A stretch of 64,000 bases of DNA from NCBI RefSeq assembly GCF_927798095.1, contig NZ_CAKMMF010000002.1, positions 1 through 64,000 on the forward strand. Direction: 5' to 3'. Source of the stretch: Paenibacillus plantiphilus (GTDB lineage: Bacteria; Bacillota; Bacilli; Paenibacillales; Paenibacillaceae). The translations under genes were made by a program, and so were the position numbers. Below are positions 10,400 to 19,972 of this stretch, piece after piece (position 1 is the stretch's first letter; each line of letters opens with the position of its first letter). The notes beneath the pieces are model-generated. The model was given only the letters and a program-made list of their open reading frames with translations. It made no database searches and was not told where the DNA came from.

Positions 10400-12985
10400 C
10401 TATTTAACTAATTGCCCTCTTGTTACGCCCAACTGATTGATCGCCTTCAGGCTGCGCCAAACCTGGGTTCCATTGATGCGCCCTTCAATCGCAGCGCTGT
10501 ATAAACCGATAACCTCCTCCACCTTATCCGCCGTTTCTTCCAGAAACTCGATGCGGAACGAGGAGACGCCAAGGTCGATGAAGGAACGCAAATATTCCGC
10601 CCCCGACTGCTCAATTGCATTGTAAACCGTATTGCGGCAGCCCTCGTCCACTCGCACCGGATGCGACATGCCTATCCGATCCTGCAAGGAAACGCGGCGC
10701 TCCTCGCATGGACGGCCGCAGTTCGTATAATCAGTGCCCTCGCTCAGGAACGTGCAGTATACACAATGCTCGGTGTGGAACATAGGCAGATGCTGATGAA
10801 TAACAACCTCCATCTTCGAGGTATCACTGCGCTCCAGCAAATCGAACATCTGCTGGACGTTCAGATCATACGACGGTGTGATGAGGTCGCAGCCCGCTTC
10901 CGCGAATAAATCCGCTGCTTTATGATTGGCTACATTAAGCGAGAAATCGCCAATTAATTGCGGGAACTTCTCGTTCGGCCGTTCCGCGCGCGCTCGCAAA
11001 TAATAGTAGAGCGCGCCGGTGTTGCGAACTAACACCGCATCCGGCTGCAGCTTTAATATATTGGCGTGATAGCCGTTCTCGCCGGGCATATGAATTCGCG
11101 GTGTCGCCAGCGCAATAGGCTTGCCTGCGCGCCTTGCCAGCTCTACTGCCGCAGGAAATTGCTTAATAAACTCGAAGTCTGCGTATATCATTCCAACATC
11201 CGATACAACAGCCGCCTCTACTTGGGGCAGTGTTCGGCAGAGCACAGTCAACTGCGCCGCTCCCTTGCGGGAAGCCGCATTACGCTGTGCAAGCGCCGCA
11301 CCGCTCACCGATGCGGAAGAAGCATGAGGAGGCGCACCGCCCTCCTGCAAAGCAGCAGCTCGATGGGCCGCATCCGCATAAACATCGACGCTTCGCTTCA
11401 CATACTGCGGCGGCTTTGGCCGTTCGCCAGCAAGCAGCTCCACTGCCTCGCGGCGCATGCGGTTCAGCTCCCGAACCGGCACGATCAGCTCGCCGTTCAT
11501 CTCGGCGTCCAGCTTCTCCAGCTGGTAGAGCGTGCCGCCCAGCCGTCCAAGCTGCTCCTCCAGAAACGCATGATCCATTGGGCGCTTCTGCGCCTGCTCC
11601 AGCGCAAGCTCTGAGCTGACCTCCACCGTCGTTCCCTTCTGAACGTCCGTCCACCAAGAACGTAGCGGCTGTCCAAGCACTCCGCGAACCTTCACATGCA
11701 GCGGGAATACCCGATAAGGCTTCTCTGTCTCAAAGGTTGCACGCAGCCGCTTGTCCAGGGCAGGATCACTTGTCTTCCATATCCGATCTCCAACATGAAC
11801 GCGCCGCAAATCGACATCGTTGCGTCCTGCGACAATTTCGAGCACCGTATCCTCCTGTGCTTCTCCCTCCATCTTAACGCCCTGGCGGCGGATGTCGTAG
11901 ACACGACCGCCCTCTTCCTTCTTCGTCGGATCACCCGCGTCGAAGACGATTCCATCGCCGCGCTTGAGCGGCGCTTCAATTCGGCAGACGACCGCATCGC
12001 GCAGCACCCGCTCCACGCGGCCAAGATAAACGCCGCGGCTCTTAGGAAACGTCCCTTCCACTAGCTTCTTATTGTTCGTGCCGTCAAGAAAGCCGTGTGT
12101 GAATCCACGCGAGAAGCTTTGCTGCAGCTCCCGCATTTGCTCCTTCGAGGGAGCAGTCCGGTCACCGTCAAAATAGTTGTCAATCGCAAGACGATATTTG
12201 CTCACTACATTAGCTACATATTCCGGACTTTTGAGGCGTCCCTCGATCTTGAATGAGGTGACTCCCGCTTCAATCAGCTCAGGCACCAGCTCGACCGCTG
12301 CCAGATCCTTGGGCGACAGCAGATAAGCCACATCTCCCATCGGCTTCTGCTCCCCGTCTACCATGAGATCATAGGGCAGCCTGCAGGCTTGAGCGCATTC
12401 GCCGCGATTGGCGGATCGTCCTCCCCACATTTCCGAGGTCAGGCATTGTCCCGAATACGACACGCATAATGCTCCGTGCACGAATACCTCCATCGGCAGC
12501 TTCGCTTGCTCGCCAATCGTCTTGATTTGCTTCAGATTATTTTCCCTGCCCAGTACAACCCGTTCAATATCGAAAGGCTTCGTGAACTCGACCGCCTCCG
12601 GCGATGTAATCGTCATCTGCGTCGAGCCGTGAATCGGGAAATCCGGCGACAGCTCGCGAATAAGCTTCACAAGTCCCAAATCCTGCACGATAACCGCATC
12701 CACACCCGCATCGATACAAGCTTCAACAAGACGCTTCGCCTCGTTCAGCTCATCTTCAAACACTAATATGTTAAAAGTAAGAAACCCCTTAACCCCGTAG
12801 CTATGAAGAAACGCCATAATCTCCGGCAGCTCGTCCATGACGAAGTTATTCGCGCGGGCTCTCGCATTAAATTTCTCCACTCCAAAAAATACCGCGTCGG
12901 CGCCATTAGCCACTGCAGCGCGCATACAATCCCAGTCACCAGCCGGAGCCAGCAGCTCGACATCTCCACGTTTCAACGTTGCCAT
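10400..12985 (-). CDS. U32 family peptidase, long form with DUF3656-type middle region
   Basis: An 861-residue protein of the U32 collagenase-like/RlhA family. The N-terminal barrel shows LLAPAGDWDCMRAAVANGADAVFFG (quoted in part), then the family signature region HGALCVSYSGQC and RGECAQACRLPYDL, whose cysteines bind a metal or Fe-S cluster in characterised members. The C-terminus has more clustered cysteines (HCVYCTFL..., NCGRPCEERR, EGCRNTVYNA). Members in E. coli hydroxylate 23S rRNA, while others are annotated as peptidases, so the substrate here is open. It is monocistronic, ends at a strong terminator, and runs divergently from the downstream isomerase gene. Confidence 0.88.
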   Translation of the reverse strand: MATLKRGDVELLAPAGDWDCMRAAVANGADAVFFGVEKFNARARANNFVMDELPEIMAFLHSYGVKGFLTFNILVFEDELNEAKRLVEACIDAGVDAVIVQDLGLVKLIRELSPDFPIHGSTQMTITSPEAVEFTKPFDIERVVLGRENNLKQIKTIGEQAKLPMEVFVHGALCVSYSGQCLTSEMWGGRSANRGECAQACRLPYDLMVDGEQKPMGDVAYLLSPKDLAAVELVPELIEAGVTSFKIEGRLKSPEYVANVVSKYRLAIDNYFDGDRTAPSKEQMRELQQSFSRGFTHGFLDGTNNKKLVEGTFPKSRGVYLGRVERVLRDAVVCRIEAPLKRGDGIVFDAGDPTKKEEGGRVYDIRRQGVKMEGEAQEDTVLEIVAGRNDVDLRRVHVGDRIWKTSDPALDKRLRATFETEKPYRVFPLHVKVRGVLGQPLRSWWTDVQKGTTVEVSSELALEQAQKRPMDHAFLEEQLGRLGGTLYQLEKLDAEMNGELIVPVRELNRMRREAVELLAGERPKPPQYVKRSVDVYADAAHRAAALQEGGAPPHASSASVSGAALAQRNAASRKGAAQLTVLCRTLPQVEAAVVSDVGMIYADFEFIKQFPAAVELARRAGKPIALATPRIHMPGENGYHANILKLQPDAVLVRNTGALYYYLRARAERPNEKFPQLIGDFSLNVANHKAADLFAEAGCDLITPSYDLNVQQMFDLLERSDTSKMEVVIHQHLPMFHTEHCVYCTFLSEGTDYTNCGRPCEERRVSLQDRIGMSHPVRVDEGCRNTVYNAIEQSGAEYLRSFIDLGVSSFRIEFLEETADKVEEVIGLYSAAIEGRINGTQVWRSLKAINQLGVTRGQLVK

Positions 12986-13410
12986 ATTTCTATTCCGCCA
13001 TCCTTATCTGTTCGTTCGATTATTTCCTCTAAGTGTACCATTGCAGCCGCTTAAGCGAAAGCCGCCTCTTTCCGGAAATCATCGGCAAGAGACGGCGGAT
13101 TGCATCACATGGGCGAAGAGCTCAGTATTCCACTTATATCCAAATTTATTTCACTATAGAATAAAACCTGCTCCAATACAACCGAATTCTCTTTATGATG
13201 CTTTTCTGTTATTCAATGTAACCCTTGGAATCATCCAATACTGCTGTGTGGCTTCTCTTGCACGCTCTGCGGCGACTTCATTTTTTGTTCACTTTCTATG
13301 TGATTTTGTTATTTGCCCCAAGGCCGACTTATACTTCGACATCTCCCGTGATATAATGAGAGCATATACAACTCAAGCAACTCAATTGAACCGGGAGGTT
13401 ACGAAAACTT
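12986..13410. other. Intergenic region between divergent U32 and isomerase genes
   Basis: No coding sequence is supportable here. The right half carries the candidate promoter of the isomerase gene (near 13329-13357) and its ribosome binding site GGGAGG (about 13395). Nothing else stands out; the left part near the U32 start has no clear sigma-A pair. Confidence 0.5.
13329..13357 (+). promoter_or_regulatory. Candidate promoter of the isomerase gene
   Basis: A perfect TATAAT (13352-13357) lies 53 bases upstream of the ATG. The hexamer at the 17-base spacing is TTATAC (13329-13334), a weak -35. Confidence 0.4.
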
Positions 13411-14379
13411 ATGAAACTTGGTGTATTTTCCGTATTGTTCGCGCAAAAATCGTTAGAGGAAACTCTCGATTACATTAAATCCAAAGGACTTGACGCAATC
13501 GAGATCGGCACTGGCGGCTATCCAGGCAATGCCCACTGCGACCCAGACGCACTGCTGGCTGATGAGAGCAAGCTCCAAGCATTCAAGGATGCTGTTGAGT
13601 CGCGCGGCATTACGATCAGCGCACTTAGCTGTCATGGCAACCCGCTTCACCCGCAGAAGGATATCGCGAGCGCAGATGATGCTGTCATTCGCAAAACAAT
13701 TCAATTGGCATCCAAGCTTGGCGTTACTGTCGTTAACACCTTCTCCGGCTGCCCCGGCGATCATGAAGGCGCCAAATATCCGAACTGGCCGATCGCACCT
13801 TGGCCGAATGACTTTCAGGATATTCTGAAGTGGCAATGGGAAGAGAAGATCATTCCATACTGGACCGAGATCGGCAAGCTGGCTGCAGAGAACAATGTGA
13901 AGATCGGCCTGGAGCTGCATGGCGGATTCTCCGTTCATAGTCCGGCTACACTGCTTCGCCTGCGTGAAGCTGCCGGCGATGCAATCGGCGCTAACCTTGA
14001 TCCAAGCCATATGTGGTGGCAAGGAATTGATCCGGTACAAGCTATACATATCCTTGGACGCGCTGGCGCAATTCATCACTTCCATGCGAAGGACACTTCC
14101 ATTGACCCGATCAATGTCAACCATCATGGCGTAACGGACATGCAATCCTACTCCTTAATGCTCGACCGCGCTTGGCAGTTCCGTACAGTTGGGTATGGTC
14201 ATGATCTGAAGACTTGGGCTGATATTATAAGCGCTCTCCGTCTTGTCGGTTATGATTATGTTGTCAGCATCGAGCACGAAGATGGTCTGATGTCTGTTGA
14301 CGAGGGCTTCACCAAAGCAGTGCAAAACCTGCAGCAAATTCTGATCCGCGAGCCGCTTGGCGAAATGTGGTGGGTGTAA
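13411..14379 (+). CDS. Sugar phosphate isomerase/epimerase (TIM barrel, AP endonuclease 2 family)
   Basis: A 322-residue xylose-isomerase-like TIM barrel protein. Typical signatures are the N-terminal KLGVFSVLF, LDAIEIGTGGYPGN, the metal-ligand regions GLELHGGFSVH and GANLDPSHMWWQG, HFHAKD, and the late VVSIEHED. These glutamate, histidine and aspartate positions bind the divalent metal in the family. Close relatives in Paenibacillus are usually annotated only as sugar phosphate isomerase/epimerase; the actual sugar is not deducible. The ATG is preceded by GGGAGG about 12 bases upstream. It is a single-gene unit with a strong terminator. Confidence 0.88.
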   Translation: MKLGVFSVLFAQKSLEETLDYIKSKGLDAIEIGTGGYPGNAHCDPDALLADESKLQAFKDAVESRGITISALSCHGNPLHPQKDIASADDAVIRKTIQLASKLGVTVVNTFSGCPGDHEGAKYPNWPIAPWPNDFQDILKWQWEEKIIPYWTEIGKLAAENNVKIGLELHGGFSVHSPATLLRLREAAGDAIGANLDPSHMWWQGIDPVQAIHILGRAGAIHHFHAKDTSIDPINVNHHGVTDMQSYSLMLDRAWQFRTVGYGHDLKTWADIISALRLVGYDYVVSIEHEDGLMSVDEGFTKAVQNLQQILIREPLGEMWWV

Positions 14380-14393
14380 GCTGCACAACGAAA

Positions 14394-14440
14394 AAGCCGC
14401 CGAAGTCTTGTCCAATACAAGATTTCGGCGGCTTATTATT
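14394..14440 (+). terminator. Rho-independent terminator after the isomerase gene
   Basis: The stem AAGCCGCCGAAGTCTTG (14394-14410) pairs almost perfectly with CAAGATTTCGGCGGCTT (14418-14434), and TATTATTT follows. It starts 14 bases after the stop codon, and being nearly symmetric it may also serve the convergent small gene. Confidence 0.85.
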
Positions 14441-14464
14441 TGCTCACGCATCAATATCGATGAA

Positions 14465-14683
14465 CTAATCGCCCAACCACACTTTAAAGATCATGATATA
14501 GTCGGCAAACAGGAACAGGCCAAGTGCAACAGTCGTAAAGCCAAGCGCGAAGATATTCTTCTTCGGGCGAGCCATTGCAAGGCGAATCCAGCCGATCAGT
14601 ATAACCACTGTAAACAGCAGCATCATAATATCGAATGGATCGAACTTATCAGCTGCCTGTGCAGCTTCTTCAGCAAGAAACAT
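14465..14683 (-). CDS. Small two-helix membrane protein, function unknown
   Basis: A 72-residue protein beginning MFLAEEAAQAADKFDPFD, followed by two hydrophobic segments (about residues 19-37 and 46-66) separated by the basic turn MARPKKN. The ATG has an excellent AAGGAGG ribosome binding site seven bases upstream, which argues strongly that it is translated. I do not recognise a named family. It lies alone between the isomerase terminator and the divergent reductase gene. Confidence 0.7.
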   Translation of the reverse strand: MFLAEEAAQAADKFDPFDIMMLLFTVVILIGWIRLAMARPKKNIFALGFTTVALGLFLFADYIMIFKVWLGD

Positions 14684-14972
14684 GGGGGGGTGCCTCCTTT
14701 TTTCGCACGTTACCTATCTTAGTTTATGTTAGCCGTATCCCGCCTTCGATGCAAGTGCGAAATGCGAATCGTAACAAGTTTGTCACGAATTGAATAATGA
14801 TTGTTTCATTATAACCGCAGCAAATGCTTCATATAACAAACTCTTATAGCTATGCAGCCGCCATCCATTGTCGCTACCCTTAAAATATGTTACCATTCTC
14901 GTAGTATATTCATACCTGAATCGTCGGATTTCAAGTATGAGCCCATAGCACAATTCCAAGGAGGAACAAACA

Positions 14973-16583
14973 ATGGCATATGAAGCCGTTTGGATGAACG
15001 ATCCGTCCAAATTGAATAAATTCGAATTCGTAAAGATCGAGAAGGATGGTCTGGATGTTATCCGCACGATCATCGATCAGTACGCCAATGAAGGATATGA
15101 CTCCATCACTGAAGATGATATGAACCGTTTCAAATGGGCTGGCGTTTATGAGCAAAAGCCTCGTGACGGCCACTTCATGATGCGCGTCCGCATTAACACC
15201 GGTATTATCACATCCGAGCAAGCGCGCGCACTCGCTTCTATCGCTCGCGACTATGGCCGTGATTTGATTGATGTTACGACTCGCCAAGCGATCCAGTACC
15301 ACTGGCTCCGCGTAGAGCATCTGCCTGACATCTTCAAGCGGCTGGAAGCTGTTGGTCTGTACTCCTACGAGGCTTGCGGCGACTGCCCGCGTACAATCGT
15401 CGGCAATCCGCTTGCTGGTATCGATAAGGACGAGCTGATCGATACTCGCGAGCTTGTTGAACAAATTAATGATTATTTCTTGATGAATCGCGATTTCTCA
15501 AACCTGCCCCGCAAATATAAAATGTCCATCTCTTCCAACATTTATAACAACGCGCATGCAGAGATTAATGACCTGGCTTACGTGCCAGCTACGAAAGTCA
15601 TTGATGGTCAAGAGGTTATCGGTTTCCACGCTTATGTTGGCGGTGGTCTGTCGGCCAAGCCACATCTAGCGAAGGAGCTCGATATCTTCGTTCGTCCAGA
15701 GGATGCACTTAAAGTAGCGATCGGAGTTACGACGATCTTCCGCGACTATGGCTACCGCGAGAAGCGTCACCAAGCCCGTCTCAAGTTCCTCGTTGCAGAC
15801 TGGGGTCCTGAGAAATTCAAAGAGAAGCTGATCGAGCTGGTCGGCGAATTGCCTTCCAAAGGCGAGAGCAAAGTAGCAGGCTGGAACGCTGTATACTATG
15901 ATGGCGTCTACCCGCAAGTACAAGAAGGATTGAACTTCATCGGCTTGAACGTTCCTGTAGGCCGTACGAACTCGGATGAGTTCGAGCAGTTGGCTGACGT
16001 TGCAGATAAATACGGTGATGGAAAAATCCGCACGACGATGTCCCAGAACATTATTCTGAGCGGCATTCCGACAGATAAAGTAGAAGAGGCGCTGCAAGCA
16101 CCTGTTCTTCAACGTTTGTCTCCGAATGCAAAGCACTTTATGAGCCGTACTGTATCCTGCACAGGCAACGAGTTCTGTAATCTCGCTGTCGTCGAGACGA
16201 AGATTCGTGCAGTCCGCGTCGCTGAATATTTGGATGCCAATGTCGAGCTGGATGAGAAAATCCGCATCCACTTCATCGGCTGCCCTAACGCTTGCGGTCA
16301 GAAGCACATTGCCGATATTGGCCTGCAGGGCTCGCTTGTCAAAACTCCTGAAGGCATGGTTGATGCATTCGATATCGCAGTCGGCGGTATTCTTGGACCG
16401 GGAGCTAAGTTTAACCAAGCGCTCAAAGGCCGCGTTAAAGGCGACGATGTTGCGGAAGTACTCGCGAAGCTGATCTTGTTCTACAAGGAAGGCCGCGAAG
16501 CTGGCGAATCGTTCCATAACTACGTAAACCGTGTAGGCGTCCCTGCATTCCAAGAGAAACTAACTGAAATTCTGGCTGGATAA
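14973..16583 (+). CDS. Siroheme/4Fe-4S nitrite or sulfite reductase
   Basis: A 536-residue soluble reductase with the two-fold repeated NirV/SiR fold of ferredoxin-type nitrite/sulfite reductases, which carry out six-electron reduction of nitrite or sulfite. The four cluster-binding cysteines are in CTGNEFC (C-x5-C) and GCPNAC (C-x3-C) in the last third, and the siroheme-binding segment TTRQAIQYHWLR is near residue 108. An AAGGAGG ribosome binding site precedes the ATG. No siroheme-synthesis or partner subunit gene lies nearby, and no flavoprotein partner is seen, so the electron donor is probably ferredoxin. Nitrite versus sulfite cannot be decided by eye. Confidence 0.9.
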   Translation: MAYEAVWMNDPSKLNKFEFVKIEKDGLDVIRTIIDQYANEGYDSITEDDMNRFKWAGVYEQKPRDGHFMMRVRINTGIITSEQARALASIARDYGRDLIDVTTRQAIQYHWLRVEHLPDIFKRLEAVGLYSYEACGDCPRTIVGNPLAGIDKDELIDTRELVEQINDYFLMNRDFSNLPRKYKMSISSNIYNNAHAEINDLAYVPATKVIDGQEVIGFHAYVGGGLSAKPHLAKELDIFVRPEDALKVAIGVTTIFRDYGYREKRHQARLKFLVADWGPEKFKEKLIELVGELPSKGESKVAGWNAVYYDGVYPQVQEGLNFIGLNVPVGRTNSDEFEQLADVADKYGDGKIRTTMSQNIILSGIPTDKVEEALQAPVLQRLSPNAKHFMSRTVSCTGNEFCNLAVVETKIRAVRVAEYLDANVELDEKIRIHFIGCPNACGQKHIADIGLQGSLVKTPEGMVDAFDIAVGGILGPGAKFNQALKGRVKGDDVAEVLAKLILFYKEGREAGESFHNYVNRVGVPAFQEKLTEILAG

Positions 16584-16604
16584 TATTCCTTCTCAAGCAT
16601 GAAT

Positions 16605-16648
16605 CCTCTGCATGTGAGCTCTTGAGCTCCGTGCAGAGGATTTTTTTT
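16605..16648 (+). terminator. Rho-independent terminator after the reductase gene
   Basis: CCTCTGCA...GAGCTC pairs with GAGCTC...TGCAGAGG, followed by ATTTTTTTT. It starts about 20 bases after the stop codon. The remaining ~250 bases up to the uvrA stop codon show no feature I can support. Confidence 0.88.
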
Positions 16649-16900
16649 CAATTATGCCTCCATACACTGCTATAAAATGATCATCTGCTGCCAACAAGTA
16701 TTACACTGTTCCTTGCGAAAGGTACGAGCGACCTCTCGTTCTGCTTAAAGCAAAGAAGCTGTCCCTTAGTAGTATCCTACTTTGGAAACAGCCCTCGTCG
16801 CCGTTATATGATCATACCCTACAGCCCGCACCGCGCGCGGTGCTCGATCACACGTCGGCAGCCAAGCCTCGTGCGTCATTATCCTGCCGCTGTTCGCTCC

Positions 16901-19786
16901 TTACTCTGACCGCCCAGCCGCAACGCCTTCTGCCGCTTGCTGTGCAGCAATCGTCCGCTCGCGATCACGCGAAAGGATCGGCTTCAGATAGCTGCCCGTA
17001 TAGGAGCCCTCTGCCTTGACCACTTGCTCAGGCGTGCCTACAGCAACGATCTCTCCGCCGCCGCTGCCGCCCTCTGGACCCAAATCGATCAAATAATCTG
17101 CTGTCTTGATGACATCCAAATTGTGTTCGATAACCAATACAGACTCTCCCGAATCTACCAAGCGATGAAGCACGATAAGCAGTCGGTCGATATCATCCAC
17201 ATGCAAGCCAGTAGTCGGCTCGTCAAGAATATACAACGTCTTGCCTGTACTTCTGCGATACAGCTCCGCTGCCAGCTTCACCCGCTGCGCTTCTCCGCCG
17301 GAGAGCGTGGTTGCCGGTTGACCAAGATTCATATAACCAAGCCCGACATCAAGCAGGGTTTGCATTTTACGATGAATACGCGGAATATTTTTGAAAAAGT
17401 CGCAGGAATCCTCTATGGTCAGCTCCAAAATATCGGCAATGCTCTTCCCTTTATACTTCACATCGAGCGTCTCGCGATTGTAGCGTTTGCCCTTGCATAT
17501 CTCGCAAGGCACATAAACATCCGGAAGGAAATGCATCTCAATCTTGATGATGCCGTCTCCACGGCAAGATTCACAACGGCCGCCCTTCACGTTGAAGCTG
17601 AAGCGGCCTTTCTTGTAGCCCCGCACCTTGGATTCATTAAGGGTGGCGAATAAATCGCGTATATCATCGAAAACACCAGTATACGTGGCCGGGTTGGAGC
17701 GCGGTGTTCGGCCGATGGGCGACTGGTCGATATCAATGACTTTCTCAATATGCTCCAAGCCGCGAATTTCCTTATGCTCTCCTGGACGAACCTTGGCCTT
17801 GTTCAGATCTCGCGCAAGTGTTTTGTATAAAATTTCATTCACCAGCGTTGATTTGCCTGAGCCGGATACGCCTGTGACAGCAGCGAATACGCCTAGCGGA
17901 ATCTTCACATTCATGCCACGCAGATTATTCTCCTTCGCTCCACGCACCTCCAGCCACTTATCGGCTGTTTTGCGACGCTCCAATGGAACGGGAATAAATT
18001 TGCGTCCGCTTAAATAGGCGCCGGTCAATGAGCCTTCATCCGCCATAATTTCCTGTGGTGTTCCCTTGGACATTACTTGCCCGCCATGGATGCCCGCACC
18101 TGGTCCAATATCGATGATATAATCCGCGGCAAGCATCGTATCCTCGTCATGCTCGACGACGATAAGCGTGTTGCCAAGATCCCGCATATGCTCCAATGCC
18201 TGAATTAGCCTGTCATTATCCCGTTGATGAAGACCGATACTAGGCTCATCCAGAATATACAGCACACCCATCAGGCTGGAACCGATCTGTGTTGCCAGCC
18301 GAATCCGCTGCGCTTCTCCGCCTGACAACGTGCCTGCCGCCCTGCTGAGCGTCAAATACTGCAAGCCGACATTCACAAGAAAACCGAGACGACTGCTGAT
18401 CTCCTTCAGAATAAGATTAGCAATTGTTCGCTCCTTCTCACTCAGCTCCAGCGAGTCGAAGAAACGCTGGGCTTCACCTATGGAAAGCGAGGATACGAAA
18501 GCAATGTTCTGCTGTCCTATGGTGACAGCCAGACTTTCCTTGCGCAGTCTATTGCCCTTGCAGCTTCCGCATGGCTTGGCGCTCATATACTGCTCAATAT
18601 GCTCGCGAATGCCATCTGAGCCCGTCTCCCGATAACGGCGCTCCAGATTGTTCACGATACCTTCGAAGGGCACGTATGCATCCTTGGAATGTCCAAAATC
18701 GTTCTCGTAGCGAAAGCGAACGCGCTCTCCCCCTGTGCCATATAACAACTTCTTCATATATTCGGCTGATAGCTCGCTGACCGGAACATCCTTGGGAATA
18801 CCGTAGTGCTTGCATACCGAATCAAGGAACTGCGGGTAGTAGTTGGATGTGCTTCCCGCCCACGCTTCAAACGCGCCTTCCTCAATCGACTTGCTTCTAT
18901 CAGGCACAAGCAGGTCAGGGTCAACGATCATTTTGACACCCAGACCATCACATTCTGGACATGCTCCGAAAGGACTGTTGAATGAGAACATCCGCGGGGC
19001 CAATTCATCAATGCTAAATCCGCATGACGGACAAGCCAGGTTGGAGCTGAACATCAGCTCCTCCTTCTCCATCACATCAATAAGCACCTGACCCTCCGAC
19101 AGCTTGAGCGCAGTTTCGATAGAATCTGCCAGACGGCTGTGTATATCCTCCTTCACAACAATACGGTCAACAACGACCTCAATGCTGTGCTTCTTGTTCT
19201 TCTCCAGCTCGATCTTCTCGCTAAGCTCACGCAGCTCGCCGTTAACACGGACACGAACAAACCCCTGCTTCTGAATATCTGCCAGCAGCTTCGTATGCTC
19301 GCCCTTGCGGCCCGAAACGATCGGCGCGAGTATTTGCAGCTTCGTCCGCTCGGGGTACTCCATAATCCGGTCCACCATCTGCTCTACGGTCTGTGATGTA
19401 ATCTCGATACCGTGCTCAGGACAGTGCGGTTTGCCGACACGGGCAAACAGCAGCCGCAAGTAATCGTAAATTTCCGTAACCGTACCGACCGTCGAACGCG
19501 GGTTGCGGCTCGTCGTCTTCTGATCGATAGAGATGGCTGGCGACAATCCATCGATCGAGTCCACATCCGGCTTCTCCATCTGGCCCAGAAATTGACGGGC
19601 GTACGCCGACAACGATTCCACATAGCGGCGTTGACCCTCAGCATAAATCGTATCAAATGCAAGCGATGATTTGCCTGACCCGCTCAAGCCTGTCAAAACA
19701 ACGAACTTGTCACGCGGAATGGTCACATCGATATTTTTCAAATTGTGGGCTCTCGCCCCTTTAATAACAATGAAATCACTAGCCAC
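16901..19786 (-). CDS. uvrA: Excinuclease ABC subunit A (UvrA)
   Basis: The damage-recognition ATPase of nucleotide excision repair, which forms UvrA2-UvrB complexes and loads UvrB on lesions. The 961-residue protein has two ABC ATPase modules: Walker A GLSGSGKS (residues 33-40) and GVSGSGKS (about 640), with signature motifs [12 protein letters not shown] and [12 protein letters not shown]. Zinc-binding cysteines are seen in [10 protein letters not shown]...CPEC and CESCRGDG...CEICKG. The start is GTG with AGGAGG seven bases upstream. It lies 186 bases downstream of uvrB. Most of that gap is the 39-bp tandem repeat, so the two genes probably form one operon with an unusual spacer. Confidence 0.98.
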   Translation of the reverse strand: MASDFIVIKGARAHNLKNIDVTIPRDKFVVLTGLSGSGKSSLAFDTIYAEGQRRYVESLSAYARQFLGQMEKPDVDSIDGLSPAISIDQKTTSRNPRSTVGTVTEIYDYLRLLFARVGKPHCPEHGIEITSQTVEQMVDRIMEYPERTKLQILAPIVSGRKGEHTKLLADIQKQGFVRVRVNGELRELSEKIELEKNKKHSIEVVVDRIVVKEDIHSRLADSIETALKLSEGQVLIDVMEKEELMFSSNLACPSCGFSIDELAPRMFSFNSPFGACPECDGLGVKMIVDPDLLVPDRSKSIEEGAFEAWAGSTSNYYPQFLDSVCKHYGIPKDVPVSELSAEYMKKLLYGTGGERVRFRYENDFGHSKDAYVPFEGIVNNLERRYRETGSDGIREHIEQYMSAKPCGSCKGNRLRKESLAVTIGQQNIAFVSSLSIGEAQRFFDSLELSEKERTIANLILKEISSRLGFLVNVGLQYLTLSRAAGTLSGGEAQRIRLATQIGSSLMGVLYILDEPSIGLHQRDNDRLIQALEHMRDLGNTLIVVEHDEDTMLAADYIIDIGPGAGIHGGQVMSKGTPQEIMADEGSLTGAYLSGRKFIPVPLERRKTADKWLEVRGAKENNLRGMNVKIPLGVFAAVTGVSGSGKSTLVNEILYKTLARDLNKAKVRPGEHKEIRGLEHIEKVIDIDQSPIGRTPRSNPATYTGVFDDIRDLFATLNESKVRGYKKGRFSFNVKGGRCESCRGDGIIKIEMHFLPDVYVPCEICKGKRYNRETLDVKYKGKSIADILELTIEDSCDFFKNIPRIHRKMQTLLDVGLGYMNLGQPATTLSGGEAQRVKLAAELYRRSTGKTLYILDEPTTGLHVDDIDRLLIVLHRLVDSGESVLVIEHNLDVIKTADYLIDLGPEGGSGGGEIVAVGTPEQVVKAEGSYTGSYLKPILSRDRERTIAAQQAAEGVAAGRSE

Positions 19787-19804
19787 TATTTTTCCTCCTA
19801 AAAG

Positions 19805-19960
19805 TTTTCCGCAGGAAAACTTGCATCGTAAGCATTTACTTTGTTTTCCGCAGGAAAACTTGCATCGTAAGCATTTACTTTGTTTTCCGCAGGAAAACTT
19901 GCATCGTAAGCATTTACTTTGTTTTCCGCAGGAAAACTTGCATCGTAAGCATCTACTTTG
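19805..19960. repeat. Four tandem 39-bp repeats between uvrB and uvrA
   Basis: Four head-to-tail copies start at 19805, 19844, 19883 and 19922. They are identical except for one C/T change in the last (ATCT for ATTT). Each unit begins with the palindrome TTTTCCGCAGGAAAA and continues CTTGCATCGTAAGCAT. Because 39 is three times 13, several frames stay open across the block. There is no spacer sequence, so it is not a CRISPR array. In the uvrBA transcript it would give four small hairpins just before the uvrA ribosome binding site. Confidence 0.95.
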
Positions 19961-19972
19961 CCAATCCTGTTC

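Noticed and set aside
14690-14972. Possible S-box or other riboswitch before the siroheme reductase
   Set aside because: No conserved riboswitch core or terminator/antiterminator pair is visible; only an AT-rich leader and the AAGGAGG site.
13453-16553. Minus-strand frames of 230 and 295 codons opposite the isomerase and reductase genes
   Set aside because: They are complete overlaps with well-supported genes and lack recognisable domains.
19805-19960. CRISPR-like direct repeats
   Set aside because: The units are head-to-tail with no unique spacers and there are no cas genes.
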